Of a stretch of DNA of 64,000 nt, positions 18,393 through 26,578 are shown in pieces. Both the position numbers and the translations under genes were made by a program. Position 1 is the stretch's first letter; each line of letters begins with the position of its first letter. The notes under the pieces are model-generated. The model was not told where the DNA came from and ran no database searches. It saw only the letters and a list, made by a program, of their open reading frames with translations. This DNA is from Desulfosarcina alkanivorans (lineage in GTDB: Bacteria > Desulfobacterota > Desulfobacteria > Desulfobacterales > Desulfosarcinaceae), in assembly GCF_009688945.1 (NCBI RefSeq), contig NZ_AP021874.1, forward strand, positions 2,914,001-2,978,000, given 5' to 3'.

Positions 18393-19772
18393 TCACAGGA
18401 ACATCTTTCCCGGATTCATCAGGCCTCGAGGGTCAATCAACCCCTTGATCTGTTTCATCAACGCATAGCCGGCGCCATGCTCCAGCTGCATGAATCTGCG
18501 CTTGCCGATGCCGATGCCGTGCTCCCCGGTGCAGGTACCGCCCAGGTCAACCGCCCGATGGACGATGCTGTCGTTGATCTCCTCCAGGGAGGCCCATTCC
18601 CCGTCATCAGCCGGGTCACCCACCATGACCACATGCAGGTTGCCATCCCCGGCATGGCCGAAAACAAACCCCACGGCCTTTTTCGCATCCAGCTGCTGCT
18701 GGGAAAAAACGACCATCTGCGGGTAGCTGGAGATGGGCACCGCCGCGTCCACAATCAGGGTTTCCCGTCCCGGGAAGGCGCGGTGAATCGTCTCCCAGGC
18801 CTCATGGCGGGCCCGCCACAAGTCTTTGCGTTCCCGTTCCTTGACGCCGGTTTGAAAGTCAAGGGCGCCACTGTCCCGGCACAGCTCTTCGGCCAGGGCG
18901 GCGGTCTCGTGCAAGGCCGCTTCGCTGACGCCGTGAAACTCACAGAACAGGGAGGGCTTTTCGGCGATTCCCAGCCCCTTCTCACGGTTCATCAGCCCGA
19001 TCAGTTCAGGTGTGAGCAGTTCCAGGGCCGCAGGCGACAGGCCCGACCCCATGAGCGTCGCCACGGTTTGCGAAGCCGCCTCCAGGGTGTTGAAAACAAC
19101 CGTGGCCGCCAGGTGGGCGACGGGAATGCCGGCCAGCTTCAAGGTGGCCTCGGTCACGACCCCCAGGGTGCCCTCGGAACCCACAAACAGGCGGGTAAGG
19201 TCGTACCCCGACGACGATTTGTGGGCCTTGCCGCCGGTGGGAATCACCCGGCCGTCGGGCAATACCACGGTCAGGCGCATCACGTAGTCCCGGGTGGCGC
19301 CGTACCTGATGGTCTGCACCCCGGACGCGTTGTTGGCAATCATGCCGCCGATGGTGGCATCGGCACCGGGGTCCGGTGGAAAAAACAATCCCGACCGGCC
19401 GGCATTCGCGTTGAGGGTTTTTCGAAAAACCCCGGGCTGAACATCGGCCTGGAGGTCCTGGGGACGGATGGCGAGGATCCGGTCCATGCGGGTCATATCC
19501 ATCACCAGACCGCCCTCGACCGGCAGCGGGTTGCCTTCGGTGCTGGTGCCGGCGCCCCAGGGCGTGACGGGAATACCTTGCCCGTAGGTATAGCCAAGGA
19601 TGGCGGACACCTCTTCGGTGCTGACCGGCCAGATGATGCCGGCAGGCAATCTACCCCGGTGGGGGGAGATATCCTTGGTGTGAAGCTCACGGTTGGACTG
19701 GCCGGTGGAAAAGCGGTCCGTCGAAACCAGGGTGGACAGGGCGTCGATCTGGGTTGGCGTGAACTGTTCCAT
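18393..19772 (-). CDS. FAD-linked oxidase, GlcD/D-lactate dehydrogenase type
   Basis: A 459-residue flavoenzyme. The N-terminal PCMH FAD-binding domain (about 40-215) has PVTPWGAGTSTEGNPLP and GGMIANNASGVQTIRYG. The C-terminal oxidase domain ends with GTCTGEHGIGIGKRRFM and LMNPGKMFL, which are hallmarks of the glycolate/D-lactate dehydrogenase family. It would oxidise a 2-hydroxy acid. GGAGGAAAA is directly before the ATG at 19772. There is no GlcE/GlcF or iron-sulfur partner next to it, so the electron acceptor is unknown. Confidence 0.9.
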   Translation of the reverse strand: MEQFTPTQIDALSTLVSTDRFSTGQSNRELHTKDISPHRGRLPAGIIWPVSTEEVSAILGYTYGQGIPVTPWGAGTSTEGNPLPVEGGLVMDMTRMDRILAIRPQDLQADVQPGVFRKTLNANAGRSGLFFPPDPGADATIGGMIANNASGVQTIRYGATRDYVMRLTVVLPDGRVIPTGGKAHKSSSGYDLTRLFVGSEGTLGVVTEATLKLAGIPVAHLAATVVFNTLEAASQTVATLMGSGLSPAALELLTPELIGLMNREKGLGIAEKPSLFCEFHGVSEAALHETAALAEELCRDSGALDFQTGVKERERKDLWRARHEAWETIHRAFPGRETLIVDAAVPISSYPQMVVFSQQQLDAKKAVGFVFGHAGDGNLHVVMVGDPADDGEWASLEEINDSIVHRAVDLGGTCTGEHGIGIGKRRFMQLEHGAGYALMKQIKGLIDPRGLMNPGKMFL

Positions 19773-19920
19773 TTTTCCTCCGCTGGTGAATGGGTTGCGC
19801 GGGCTGCGGCGCATTGACTGGGTGTTGGAAAACCATCCGGGCCGAAGCCATCACCCTATCCGTGCTTTACACCATTGCCATTACCGCCAACATCTTCGGT
19901 CTGGGTCTCATGGGACGGAC

Positions 19921-20502
19921 CTATTGGAAGCGGCCCCCTGAAGTTTTACTCAGCGATGGGTTTCGGACGGAAAGCGCCGGTGGAACCGGATCAAGGGCCT
20001 TGAGCTTGGCCAGCAACAGCCCGGCATCGGCGTGGGGGGCCAACCGGTCCCGGAAACCTTCCAGGACGCCAACGGCTTTTTCGGCGATTCGCCGGGCAGC
20101 CGTCTGGTTTCCCTGCTCCAGGTGCACATAGGCACCGGCCGCCCTGATGACGGCCTGAAGCAGTTCTTTTTCGTCTCCGCGGGCCGTCAGCCAGTGCGGC
20201 TCCAGATACTCGTGGGTTTCAAAAAAGAGGCGCCGGTCCCAGATGGCCACGGCAATATCCAGCGGGTCGTCGAGATGACGGCGGGAAACGATGGCCAGCA
20301 CCTGGTCGTAGGCCGCCAGCCGCCGGTTGATGTAGTCCGTGACGCATGGTGGCTGCGGTTCGCTGAGAAAAAAACCGGCAATTCGCCGCACCGGGTGCAT
20401 ATCCCTGTCCGCCAGAACATCTTTGAAGCCTTCGGACAGCGCGTTGCGGACGTTGCGGCACAACCGGTTGGTGAACGGGTCAAAACGCTCAATTTCATTC
20501 AT
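19921..20502 (-). CDS. DUF309 domain-containing protein
   Basis: A 193-residue protein whose central part carries the DUF309 signature: RRLFFETHEYLEPHWLTARGDEKELLQAVI, followed by a second helix pair with AYVHLEQGNQTAARRI. The family is a small helical bundle of unknown function with conserved His-Glu that may bind metal. AGGA precedes the ATG. An N-terminal extension of about 80 residues before the domain is not recognised. Confidence 0.8.
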   Translation of the reverse strand: MNEIERFDPFTNRLCRNVRNALSEGFKDVLADRDMHPVRRIAGFFLSEPQPPCVTDYINRRLAAYDQVLAIVSRRHLDDPLDIAVAIWDRRLFFETHEYLEPHWLTARGDEKELLQAVIRAAGAYVHLEQGNQTAARRIAEKAVGVLEGFRDRLAPHADAGLLLAKLKALDPVPPALSVRNPSLSKTSGGRFQ

Positions 20503-20971
20503 TTACACATCCTGACGGCCAATCGGGTTTAAACGGGCATCGATCTCCATGGACGGTGTTCCGGCAGCGCCCCCGAAAGAAAGGCCGTTACGGGGCATCG
20601 TTGCGGCCCCGGCTGGGTGCGCCTGGGACCATGACTGCGGATAGGGGTTGTAAGATGACCGCGGCTGTTCTATTATTGGTGACGAAGTCGAATTTTTCTA
20701 CACCAGTCCGTCGCCAGCGTCAATGTAGCGTAAATCCCGCCGGTTTGACAACCATCGCAAGGGTATTAATTTGAAATCTTTCCCGGGCAAGCTGTGGGGA
20801 AGATTCACCGAAAGGATAACATCCATTTTCCAGTCGTTCGCGTTCCCCGCTGTGAGGCGCGGCGGGTGGATTCGCGATCACTGTTTATCGCCACCCGAAA
20901 TCCGGCCCCCATTCATACGGCCAGCCAACATCGGAATCATCTCGCATCGACAAGAAAGGACCGCAGCAGCA
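20503..20971. other. Intergenic region upstream of the Rho locus, 469 bp
   Basis: No supported gene. A perfect -35-like TTGACA occurs at 20745-20750, with AT-rich gggtattaattt 13-20 bases after it, though the spacing to a good -10 is poor. This long untranslated stretch before rho could host an autoregulatory leader, as rho genes are commonly autoregulated. Confidence 0.4.
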
Positions 20972-21091
20972 ATGAATTTCACCTTCGCCCCCAAAAGCAT
21001 CAATGTGCTCAACCTGGAAAAAAGCCTCACTTTTTACCAAAAGGGCAGCTACTGGATTGAAATTATGCCCGTGAGAAAAAATGATGAATAG
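20972..21091 (+). pseudogene. Truncated glyoxalase/VOC-fold N-terminus, overlapping rho start
   Basis: A 39-codon frame, MNFTFAPKSINVLNLEKSLTFYQ onward, matches the beginning of lactoylglutathione-lyase/VOC proteins (beta strand plus the LEKSLxFY helix). It then ends in MPVRKNDE. The rest of a VOC protein (about 85 residues) is missing. AAAGGA lies 11 bases upstream, and the stop TAG overlaps the rho start region (ATGATGAATAG). It is therefore either a remnant or a translated leader coupled to rho. Confidence 0.6.
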
Positions 21092-22190
21092 AAAATCGAA
21101 AGGCCAGCCTGTGGAACCGGTTAGCGGACATCTTGAAATATTGGACAAGGGTTTCGGTTTTCTTCGGGACATCGACAACAATTACCAGGCCGGGCAGGCG
21201 GATACCTTCGTCCCCGCCTTCATGATCACCAAATTCGGACTGCGGGAGGGATCGTTCATCGAAGGCCGTGGGGGGCCTGGAAATCCCGGCAACCAGAACC
21301 TGAAGCTGACGGCGGTGGACCGGGTCAACGGCCTGTCACTGGACGATTATGCCCGGACCGAAACCATGCATACCATGACCAGCATCAATCCCGAAAAGCG
21401 CCTGCGCATGGCCCAGGGGCCCAAAGACATCACCGGGCAGGCCCTGGATATCATCGTTCCCATGGGCCGCGGGCAGCGAGGCCTGATCATCTCGCCGCCA
21501 AAATCGGGAAAAACGACGCTGTTGCGCCACATGGCCAATTCGGTAACGGCCAACGATCCAGAAATGGGTGTGTTCATCCTGCTGGTCAACGAACGTCCGG
21601 AAGAAGTGACCGACTTCAAACGGGGGCTCAAAGACGCCCACGTATTGTACTCTTCCGCCGACCAGAGTATCGGCCAGCACATGCGCATGACCCGCCTGGC
21701 GGTGCATACGGCCATGCGATGCGCGGAGGTCGGCCGGGACACGGTGGTCTTCATCGATTCGCTCACCCGCATGGCCAGGGCGTTCAACGCCGAAACGGAA
21801 AGCTACGGCCGGACCCTGTCCGGCGGGCTGGGGGCCAACGCCATGGAAGTTCCCCGCAAAATATTCGGGGCGGCGCGCAATATCGAAAACGGCGGTTCGC
21901 TGACCATCATCGCCACCATCCTTGTGGAAACCGGCAGCCGGATGGACGACATCATCTACCAGGAGTTCAAGGGAACCGGCAACATGGACCTGGTGCTCAG
22001 CCGGGACTGCGCCGAACACCGCGTTTTCCCGGCCATCGACATCCGTCTGAGCGGCACCCGCAAGGAAGAACTGCTCCTGAACAAGGACGAACTCAAGAAA
22101 GCGGTCGATATCCGCCGGGCCCTGTCCAGAAAGGATCCGACTGAAGCCATGGCCGAACTGATCGAATATCTGGACCGCAACGGTCGTTAA
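21081..22190 (+). CDS. rho: Transcription termination factor Rho, short form
   Basis: A 369-residue RNA-dependent ATPase. The cold-shock-like RNA-binding domain is clear (GHLEILDKGFGFLRDIDNNYQAG, about 16-38), followed by Walker A PPKSGKTTL, Walker B VFIDSLTRMARAFN, and conserved GAARNIENGGSLTIIAT and EFKGTGNMDLVLSR. It lacks the N-terminal helical Rho_N domain of about 45 residues and has a shortened C-terminus, so it is about 50 residues smaller than E. coli Rho. The start overlaps the preceding 39-codon frame. Whether it is the housekeeping Rho or a paralogue cannot be told from this window. Confidence 0.9.
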   Translation: MMNRKSKGQPVEPVSGHLEILDKGFGFLRDIDNNYQAGQADTFVPAFMITKFGLREGSFIEGRGGPGNPGNQNLKLTAVDRVNGLSLDDYARTETMHTMTSINPEKRLRMAQGPKDITGQALDIIVPMGRGQRGLIISPPKSGKTTLLRHMANSVTANDPEMGVFILLVNERPEEVTDFKRGLKDAHVLYSSADQSIGQHMRMTRLAVHTAMRCAEVGRDTVVFIDSLTRMARAFNAETESYGRTLSGGLGANAMEVPRKIFGAARNIENGGSLTIIATILVETGSRMDDIIYQEFKGTGNMDLVLSRDCAEHRVFPAIDIRLSGTRKEELLLNKDELKKAVDIRRALSRKDPTEAMAELIEYLDRNGR

Positions 22191-22204
22191 GGGAGCCTGT
22201 ACCG

Positions 22205-22420
22205 ATGGACGGCAGATACCGAAAAAATATCCGCCCCGGCGACGAAGTCAATATCGTCCTCAAAGCGGACCAGCGCAGCGGCCGTCTCACCCGCGGTACG
22301 GTCCGGGAGATGCTGACCCGCTCCCCCAGTCATCCCCATGGCATCAAGGTAAGGCTGACCGACGGAAGGGTCGGGCGGGTCAGGGAGGTGCTGAAGACGC
22401 CTCAGCCCCCCTGTTCGTAA
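22205..22420 (+). CDS. ywbE: YwbE family protein
   Basis: A 71-residue basic protein. RPGDEVNIVLKADQRSGRLTRGTVREMLTRS and HPHGIKVRLTDGRVGRV are the family core (DUF2196). It has a small beta-rich fold of unknown function, plausibly nucleic-acid binding given its charge. It starts 14 bases after the rho stop, so the two are probably co-transcribed. That adjacency is a mild hint of a role with RNA. Confidence 0.88.
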   Translation: MDGRYRKNIRPGDEVNIVLKADQRSGRLTRGTVREMLTRSPSHPHGIKVRLTDGRVGRVREVLKTPQPPCS

Positions 22421-22686
22421 ATAACGGAGACGCACCGAGATTAGATTGCCCAGGCGCCCGGATTGCAGGGCCGGAAAAACGACAATAGCAGCGCGCATTA
22501 CCGGTGCGCCGGGCCATGCAGCGATCCGGAATGCAGCGGCGATGGAAGGCCATCGTATTCATGGGCAGGGGGCTGAGAAAAAGGCAGTCCGCCATGACCG
22601 GTTTTTCAATGCCGGAATAGGGTTAAATCCTTAAAAATATGACCCCAACAGTTGCAATCCCCGATAACGGGCTTATCATCCCCATC
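22421..22686. other. Spacer after ywbE
   Basis: This 266-bp stretch, part of a 380-bp gap, shows no supported gene. It leads into the terminator at 22687. Confidence 0.4.
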
Positions 22687-22722
22687 GCACCCCGTCGACC
22701 CGCGACGGGGTGCGCTGTTTTT
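22687..22722 (+). terminator. Rho-independent terminator
   Basis: An 11-bp perfect stem, gcaccccgtcg (22687-22697) with cgacggggtgc (22703-22713), has a 5-base loop and is followed by gctgttttt. It would end transcripts of the rho-ywbE unit. Finding an intrinsic terminator directly after rho is noteworthy but not contradictory. Confidence 0.85.
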
Positions 22723-22802
22723 AGGGGGGCCGAGCCCCCGGCAACCGGTTGCCCGAAGGCAACATTTTAAATCGCCCGGCGCGATACACAAAGGAGATAA
22801 AG

Positions 22803-23357
22803 ATGAAAGATCGTTCCCATATCACCCTCTACAGCGGCGGCCACAAAGGCGCTGAATCCGAATTCGGCCGATTGGCCGAGGCCTGGGGCATCCAGGAGGT
22901 CAACTTTTCCTTTGAAGGACACGTCACTGAACGTTCCCGGGGTATCCGTGAGCTTGACGCCAGCGAACTGGAAAAAGGAAATGTGAGCATGGAGATCGTA
23001 TCGGCACGCATGGGCCGCAAGTTTACCCGGGGGAACAAGATCCGCAAGGTGATCCAGACCATTTTCCACATGGTCAACAACGGCTACCACGTAATTGCCG
23101 TGGGATGGATTCAGCCGGATGACACGGTCAAAGGCGGAACCGGGTGGGGGGTTGAACTGGCCAGGCTGTTCAACCGGCCGGTGCATGTCTATGATCAGGA
23201 CCGCAAGGGCTGGTTCGCCTGGGAAAACAACACATGGGTGGCCCAGGTGCCGTCCATCGAGAAGGACACTTTCGCCGGCACCGGCACCCGGAATCTCACC
23301 GAAGACGGTAAAAAGGCCCTCCGGGATCTCTTCGAAAACGCCTTCGGACCGGCCTGA
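22803..23357 (+). CDS. SLOG/Rossmann-like nucleotide-binding protein of unknown function
   Basis: A 184-residue protein. The N-terminal LYSGGHKGAESEFGRLAEAWG has the glycine-rich SGGxKGAxxxFG pattern of SLOG/YpsA and molybdenum-carrier-like proteins. The middle has MVNNGYHVIAVGWIQPDD, and GGTGWGVELARLFNRPVHVYDQ is the second nucleotide-binding edge. It likely binds a nucleotide or nucleotide-derived ligand. AAGGAGAT is 5 bases before the ATG at 22803. No toxin or defence gene adjoins it, so a signalling role cannot be claimed. Confidence 0.65.
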   Translation: MKDRSHITLYSGGHKGAESEFGRLAEAWGIQEVNFSFEGHVTERSRGIRELDASELEKGNVSMEIVSARMGRKFTRGNKIRKVIQTIFHMVNNGYHVIAVGWIQPDDTVKGGTGWGVELARLFNRPVHVYDQDRKGWFAWENNTWVAQVPSIEKDTFAGTGTRNLTEDGKKALRDLFENAFGPA

Positions 23358-23447
23358 CCCGCGGCATCTGAGATCACCTGCAGACGGTCCATGCGCGATC
23401 GGCAGCCGTCTGCAGCCGGAAGGGCGGATTCACGGTAAAAAAACCGT

Positions 23448-23981
23448 CTATTCCCTTTTACCCTGGCGGTTGACGCTCACCTTGTCGCGCTGAAGGGATG
23501 ATTCCGGGTGGGGTGCCGGCTGCCGGAGCGGATAGCCGATGGCCATGATGGCAGACGCCACCAGTCCCTGGCGCAGGCCGACCACTTTGGCCGCAAAGTC
23601 ACCGGCAGGGGTGCTGTCATCGAAATTCCGCTTGCGCAACTGGATCCAGCAGCTTCCCAGCCCCAGGTCGGTGGCGGCCAGGTGCAGGATAAGGGTGGCG
23701 ATGGAAACGTCTTCCACCCAGACATCTGATTTGTCCGGATCCGCACAGACGACGACGGCCAGCGGCGCATTGGCCAGAAAGGAAGCGCCGTGGGGCTTGG
23801 CCTGCGACAGGCGCTTGATGGTTTCCGGATCGTTGACCACCACGAACTCCCATGGGTTGAAGCCCCGCGAGGAGGGCGACCGCAGGGCCGCCTCCACGAG
23901 TAAATCCACTTTCTCCGGTTCAACGGGCCTTGGCTCGAATTGGCGAACGCTTCGCCGCGATCTTAGCAAATCGATAAACAT
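23448..23981 (-). CDS. Nitroreductase-family NAD(P)H:FMN oxidoreductase
   Basis: A 177-residue FMN protein. It opens with the FMN-binding RRSVRQFEPRPV, then EAALRSPSSRGFNPWEFVVV, and later LAATDLGLGSCWIQLR, all typical of small nitroreductases. Such enzymes reduce nitro compounds or quinones, and some are flavin destructases. AGGAGAGGG precedes the ATG. It stands alone, convergent with the SLOG gene. Confidence 0.9.
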   Translation of the reverse strand: MFIDLLRSRRSVRQFEPRPVEPEKVDLLVEAALRSPSSRGFNPWEFVVVNDPETIKRLSQAKPHGASFLANAPLAVVVCADPDKSDVWVEDVSIATLILHLAATDLGLGSCWIQLRKRNFDDSTPAGDFAAKVVGLRQGLVASAIMAIGYPLRQPAPHPESSLQRDKVSVNRQGKRE

Positions 23982-24073
23982 ACCCTCTCCTTCCGATCAC
24001 GCTGGCATCAGATCTGTCTTCTCAGCTGCTGCCATCTGTTTTTCATGATCTGGTTTCGGACTCCGGGCCTCGG

Positions 24074-24562
24074 TCACTTCCCGCAGCATTTCTTGTACTT
24101 CTTGCCGCTGCCGCAGATGCACGGATCGTTCCTGCCGATCTTCGGGCCCTGCCGGATGGCCTGAACCGGCTGCGGCGCCTGGCCGTCCTTGAAATACCAA
24201 CGGCCGTCTTCACGCACAAATTCGGCAATTTCATGGTGATCGAAGGCCTTGCCGTCTTTACGGTAGCGGGCCAGGAACTCAACGGTTCCCGCCGAATCAT
24301 CGGGACCGCCCTTTTCCGTATTCCGGATTTCCAGCCGCTGCCAGTCCAGTTTCCGGGACCAGGCCGCCGTTCCTTTGCGGTCGGCCTCCTGGCGGTTGGA
24401 ATGATGCGTCGTCTCAAAAATATAATCGAATTCCTTTTTGGCATGGGCCGCGTAGCGGGAACGCATCAGCGCTTCGGCCGTTTCGGCGGTCCGGTCTCCC
24501 TTGATCAGCGGTTGACAGCAATCGGCATACTCTTTTTGACTGCCACAGGGGCACAGTTCCAT
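24074..24562 (-). CDS. ychJ: YchJ/UPF0225 family protein with two SEC-C zinc motifs
   Basis: A 162-residue protein. The N-terminal SEC-C motif is [16 protein letters not shown] (Cys4, 6, 15, 16) and the C-terminal one is [16 protein letters not shown]. Between them is the NTF2-like domain ([21 protein letters not shown]). The SEC-C motif binds zinc and, in SecA, mediates SecB and ribosome contacts; the YchJ role is unknown. GGAG is 7 bases upstream of the ATG. Confidence 0.9.
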   Translation of the reverse strand: MELCPCGSQKEYADCCQPLIKGDRTAETAEALMRSRYAAHAKKEFDYIFETTHHSNRQEADRKGTAAWSRKLDWQRLEIRNTEKGGPDDSAGTVEFLARYRKDGKAFDHHEIAEFVREDGRWYFKDGQAPQPVQAIRQGPKIGRNDPCICGSGKKYKKCCGK

Positions 24563-24870
24563 GGTGTTGCTCCACGTATAAGGTTATTTTCGGTTCAGAT
24601 CCGTTGGGCTGCGGTCTCCGGTGCCTGCCGGGCACCGAATCCATTACGGCAACCGGCTATAAAGGGTAAGGCCCTGACTTGTCAAGTTCGATGAAATCCT
24701 AAGCAGTCGCAATTTCGGCGGCACCGCAGAAAGGCCGGGATCAAGGTCAGCGAATCCCGATAAAAGATGAGTCCTTACGGTGCGCCGCCGAGACAGCGGA
24801 TGAATCATAATGCAGCCATCGGGCTTTTAACCATACCGTCAGTCGAAAGACGGGCGGCCGCAAGCCGGTT
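24563..24870. other. Intergenic region, 308 bp
   Basis: Upstream of ychJ and downstream of the CDP-alcohol phosphatidyltransferase gene. No supported gene, hairpin terminator or repeat was seen. Confidence 0.4.
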
Positions 24871-26361
24871 TCAGCCTTCGGGCAGCGGCTTGCGCTGCTG
24901 CTCCCGGGCGGCATCTTCTGGATGGATACGCCAGGTGAACAGGGGCGACAGGAGGTAAAGGATCATGTACCCCAGACAGATCTGCCCGAAAATCGGTGTG
25001 AACATGCTGACCGTCAACAGCGCCAGATTGGCGCGCCCGAACCATGGATGGCGGCTCATGGTCCGTCCCAGGTGGAGGTATCGAATGGGGTAAACGTTCA
25101 TGATGATCCCGGCGAACCCCATGGTGCCGATTGCAAACAGGCCCCAGAAAACAATCCGCTGCGACGAAAGCGCCAGGGCATGATCGAAGATCACCAGCGG
25201 AGACATCACCAGCATGGCTGCCGCCGGTGTGGGCAGCCCTTTGAAGAAGCCGGGGATCGGATGTTTATCGAGGGTAAAATAAATCAGCCGGCCCACGCCC
25301 ATCAGCGCATAAAAGGCCGCAATCCATCCCACGGGAAGGTGGGCGAAGCGGCCTTCACCGAACTGGCTCAGGGTGATGTAGAAAATCCAGGCCGGAACCA
25401 TGCAGAAACTGATGGCATCGGCCAGATCGTCCATGATCCCTCCCATGTTGATCGTCCGCTTGGGCGGCTGGTCGGGAAGGGGGTCCGTCAGGCCCAGTCG
25501 GCGTGCCAGGGCCCCGTCCAGCTTGTCGAACGTAGCGGCCCCGATCATCATCAGGTAGGCTTCCCGCATGCGGCCCTGGTAGGCGAAAAAAACAGCGATG
25601 AGCCCCATCAGGGCGTTCATCACCGTCAGGGCGTTGGGAAATACCGACAGGATCTTTCGCCGGAGCACCTCGTCTCCGTAGCACAGTTCATCCAGACAGG
25701 CGGTGCCGTACTTGCGACAATAGCCGGCGATGGATCCCAGGTTGATAATGAAAAAGAGGATTTCCACAAAAAAGAGAATTCGCAGGGAGACATTCCCCAT
25801 GTAGGAAATGCGGAAATAGATCCATGATTCAGGCCCTTCCGGGATATAAAAGGCGTAGGCGTAAAGCAGGGCGCTGACCGGAGCGGCGACGATGGTTCGC
25901 ATGCGGTTGTATTCACTGTTTTCCGGTTCCACGCCCTGCCGGATGGCGAATCCGCGCATGAAGGATGCAAAGCTGTCCCGCACCAGCACCGTCACGCAAA
26001 GCACCAGGACGAAAATGGCGTGCATCAGTTCGCCGTGGGTGGGGTCGCTCCGGGATACCAGCAGCCGCCACATCATACCGGCGGTGATCACCGGAAATAT
26101 GATGGAATAAACCAGCTTGTCCATGAGCCGGTCTGCCAGGGGGGCCAGCGGGGCGTTGGGCCTGAAACGGTCTGAAAACCATCCATCCACGATGTCGATA
26201 ATCATGGAGAGGATCAGAAACGAAACGCCGATGGTATACACCACCGGACTTCGCCCCCACATGATCGCCAGGGCGCAGATCATGCCACCGAAAATCAGGA
26301 CGGGGCGACTGTATACAAAAAGAGCGGCCAGCCGCGCCGGCAAGGGGATGTTGTCTGTCAT
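24871..26361 (-). CDS. Tandem CDP-alcohol phosphatidyltransferase (two catalytic modules)
   Basis: A 496-residue integral membrane protein with about 12 hydrophobic segments. It carries two CDP-alcohol phosphatidyltransferase motifs. The N-terminal motif has Asp56, Asp59-Gly60 and Asp77/Asp81 (DIVDG, LADRLMDK), but Ser-Asp replaces the usual Ala-Arg. The C-terminal motif is DKLDGALAR (Asp279, Asp282) with GGIMDDLAD (Asp311, Asp315); its Arg-to-Gly spacing is 19 rather than 8 residues. DDLADAISFCMVPA resembles PssA. It probably makes a phospholipid head-group transfer, with one module possibly inactive. No ribosome site is obvious. Confidence 0.8.
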   Translation of the reverse strand: MTDNIPLPARLAALFVYSRPVLIFGGMICALAIMWGRSPVVYTIGVSFLILSMIIDIVDGWFSDRFRPNAPLAPLADRLMDKLVYSIIFPVITAGMMWRLLVSRSDPTHGELMHAIFVLVLCVTVLVRDSFASFMRGFAIRQGVEPENSEYNRMRTIVAAPVSALLYAYAFYIPEGPESWIYFRISYMGNVSLRILFFVEILFFIINLGSIAGYCRKYGTACLDELCYGDEVLRRKILSVFPNALTVMNALMGLIAVFFAYQGRMREAYLMMIGAATFDKLDGALARRLGLTDPLPDQPPKRTINMGGIMDDLADAISFCMVPAWIFYITLSQFGEGRFAHLPVGWIAAFYALMGVGRLIYFTLDKHPIPGFFKGLPTPAAAMLVMSPLVIFDHALALSSQRIVFWGLFAIGTMGFAGIIMNVYPIRYLHLGRTMSRHPWFGRANLALLTVSMFTPIFGQICLGYMILYLLSPLFTWRIHPEDAAREQQRKPLPEG

Positions 26362-26578
26362 GGAAACACGATGCCTGTTGGCCTTAAAAGGGTTGATTGA
26401 GCGCTCCTCACATCAAGCCAACGCATCATAAAGGCATTGCCGATTCGAGTCAAGGCGAGAGCGGTCGGGCATTCCCATCCGGGTTGCCGCAGGATCGTTT
26501 GGCGTGGCCGGGAAGGCGCCGTCGACCCTGGGCAACCTTCCACAGGCGCCCCTTCGAAACAGGGTCAAGCGCCGCTGT

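Noticed and set aside
20745..20770. Sigma-70 promoter upstream of rho (TTGACA)
   Set aside because: The -35 hexamer is perfect, but no -10 hexamer lies at 16-18 bases, so it is mentioned only as a possibility.
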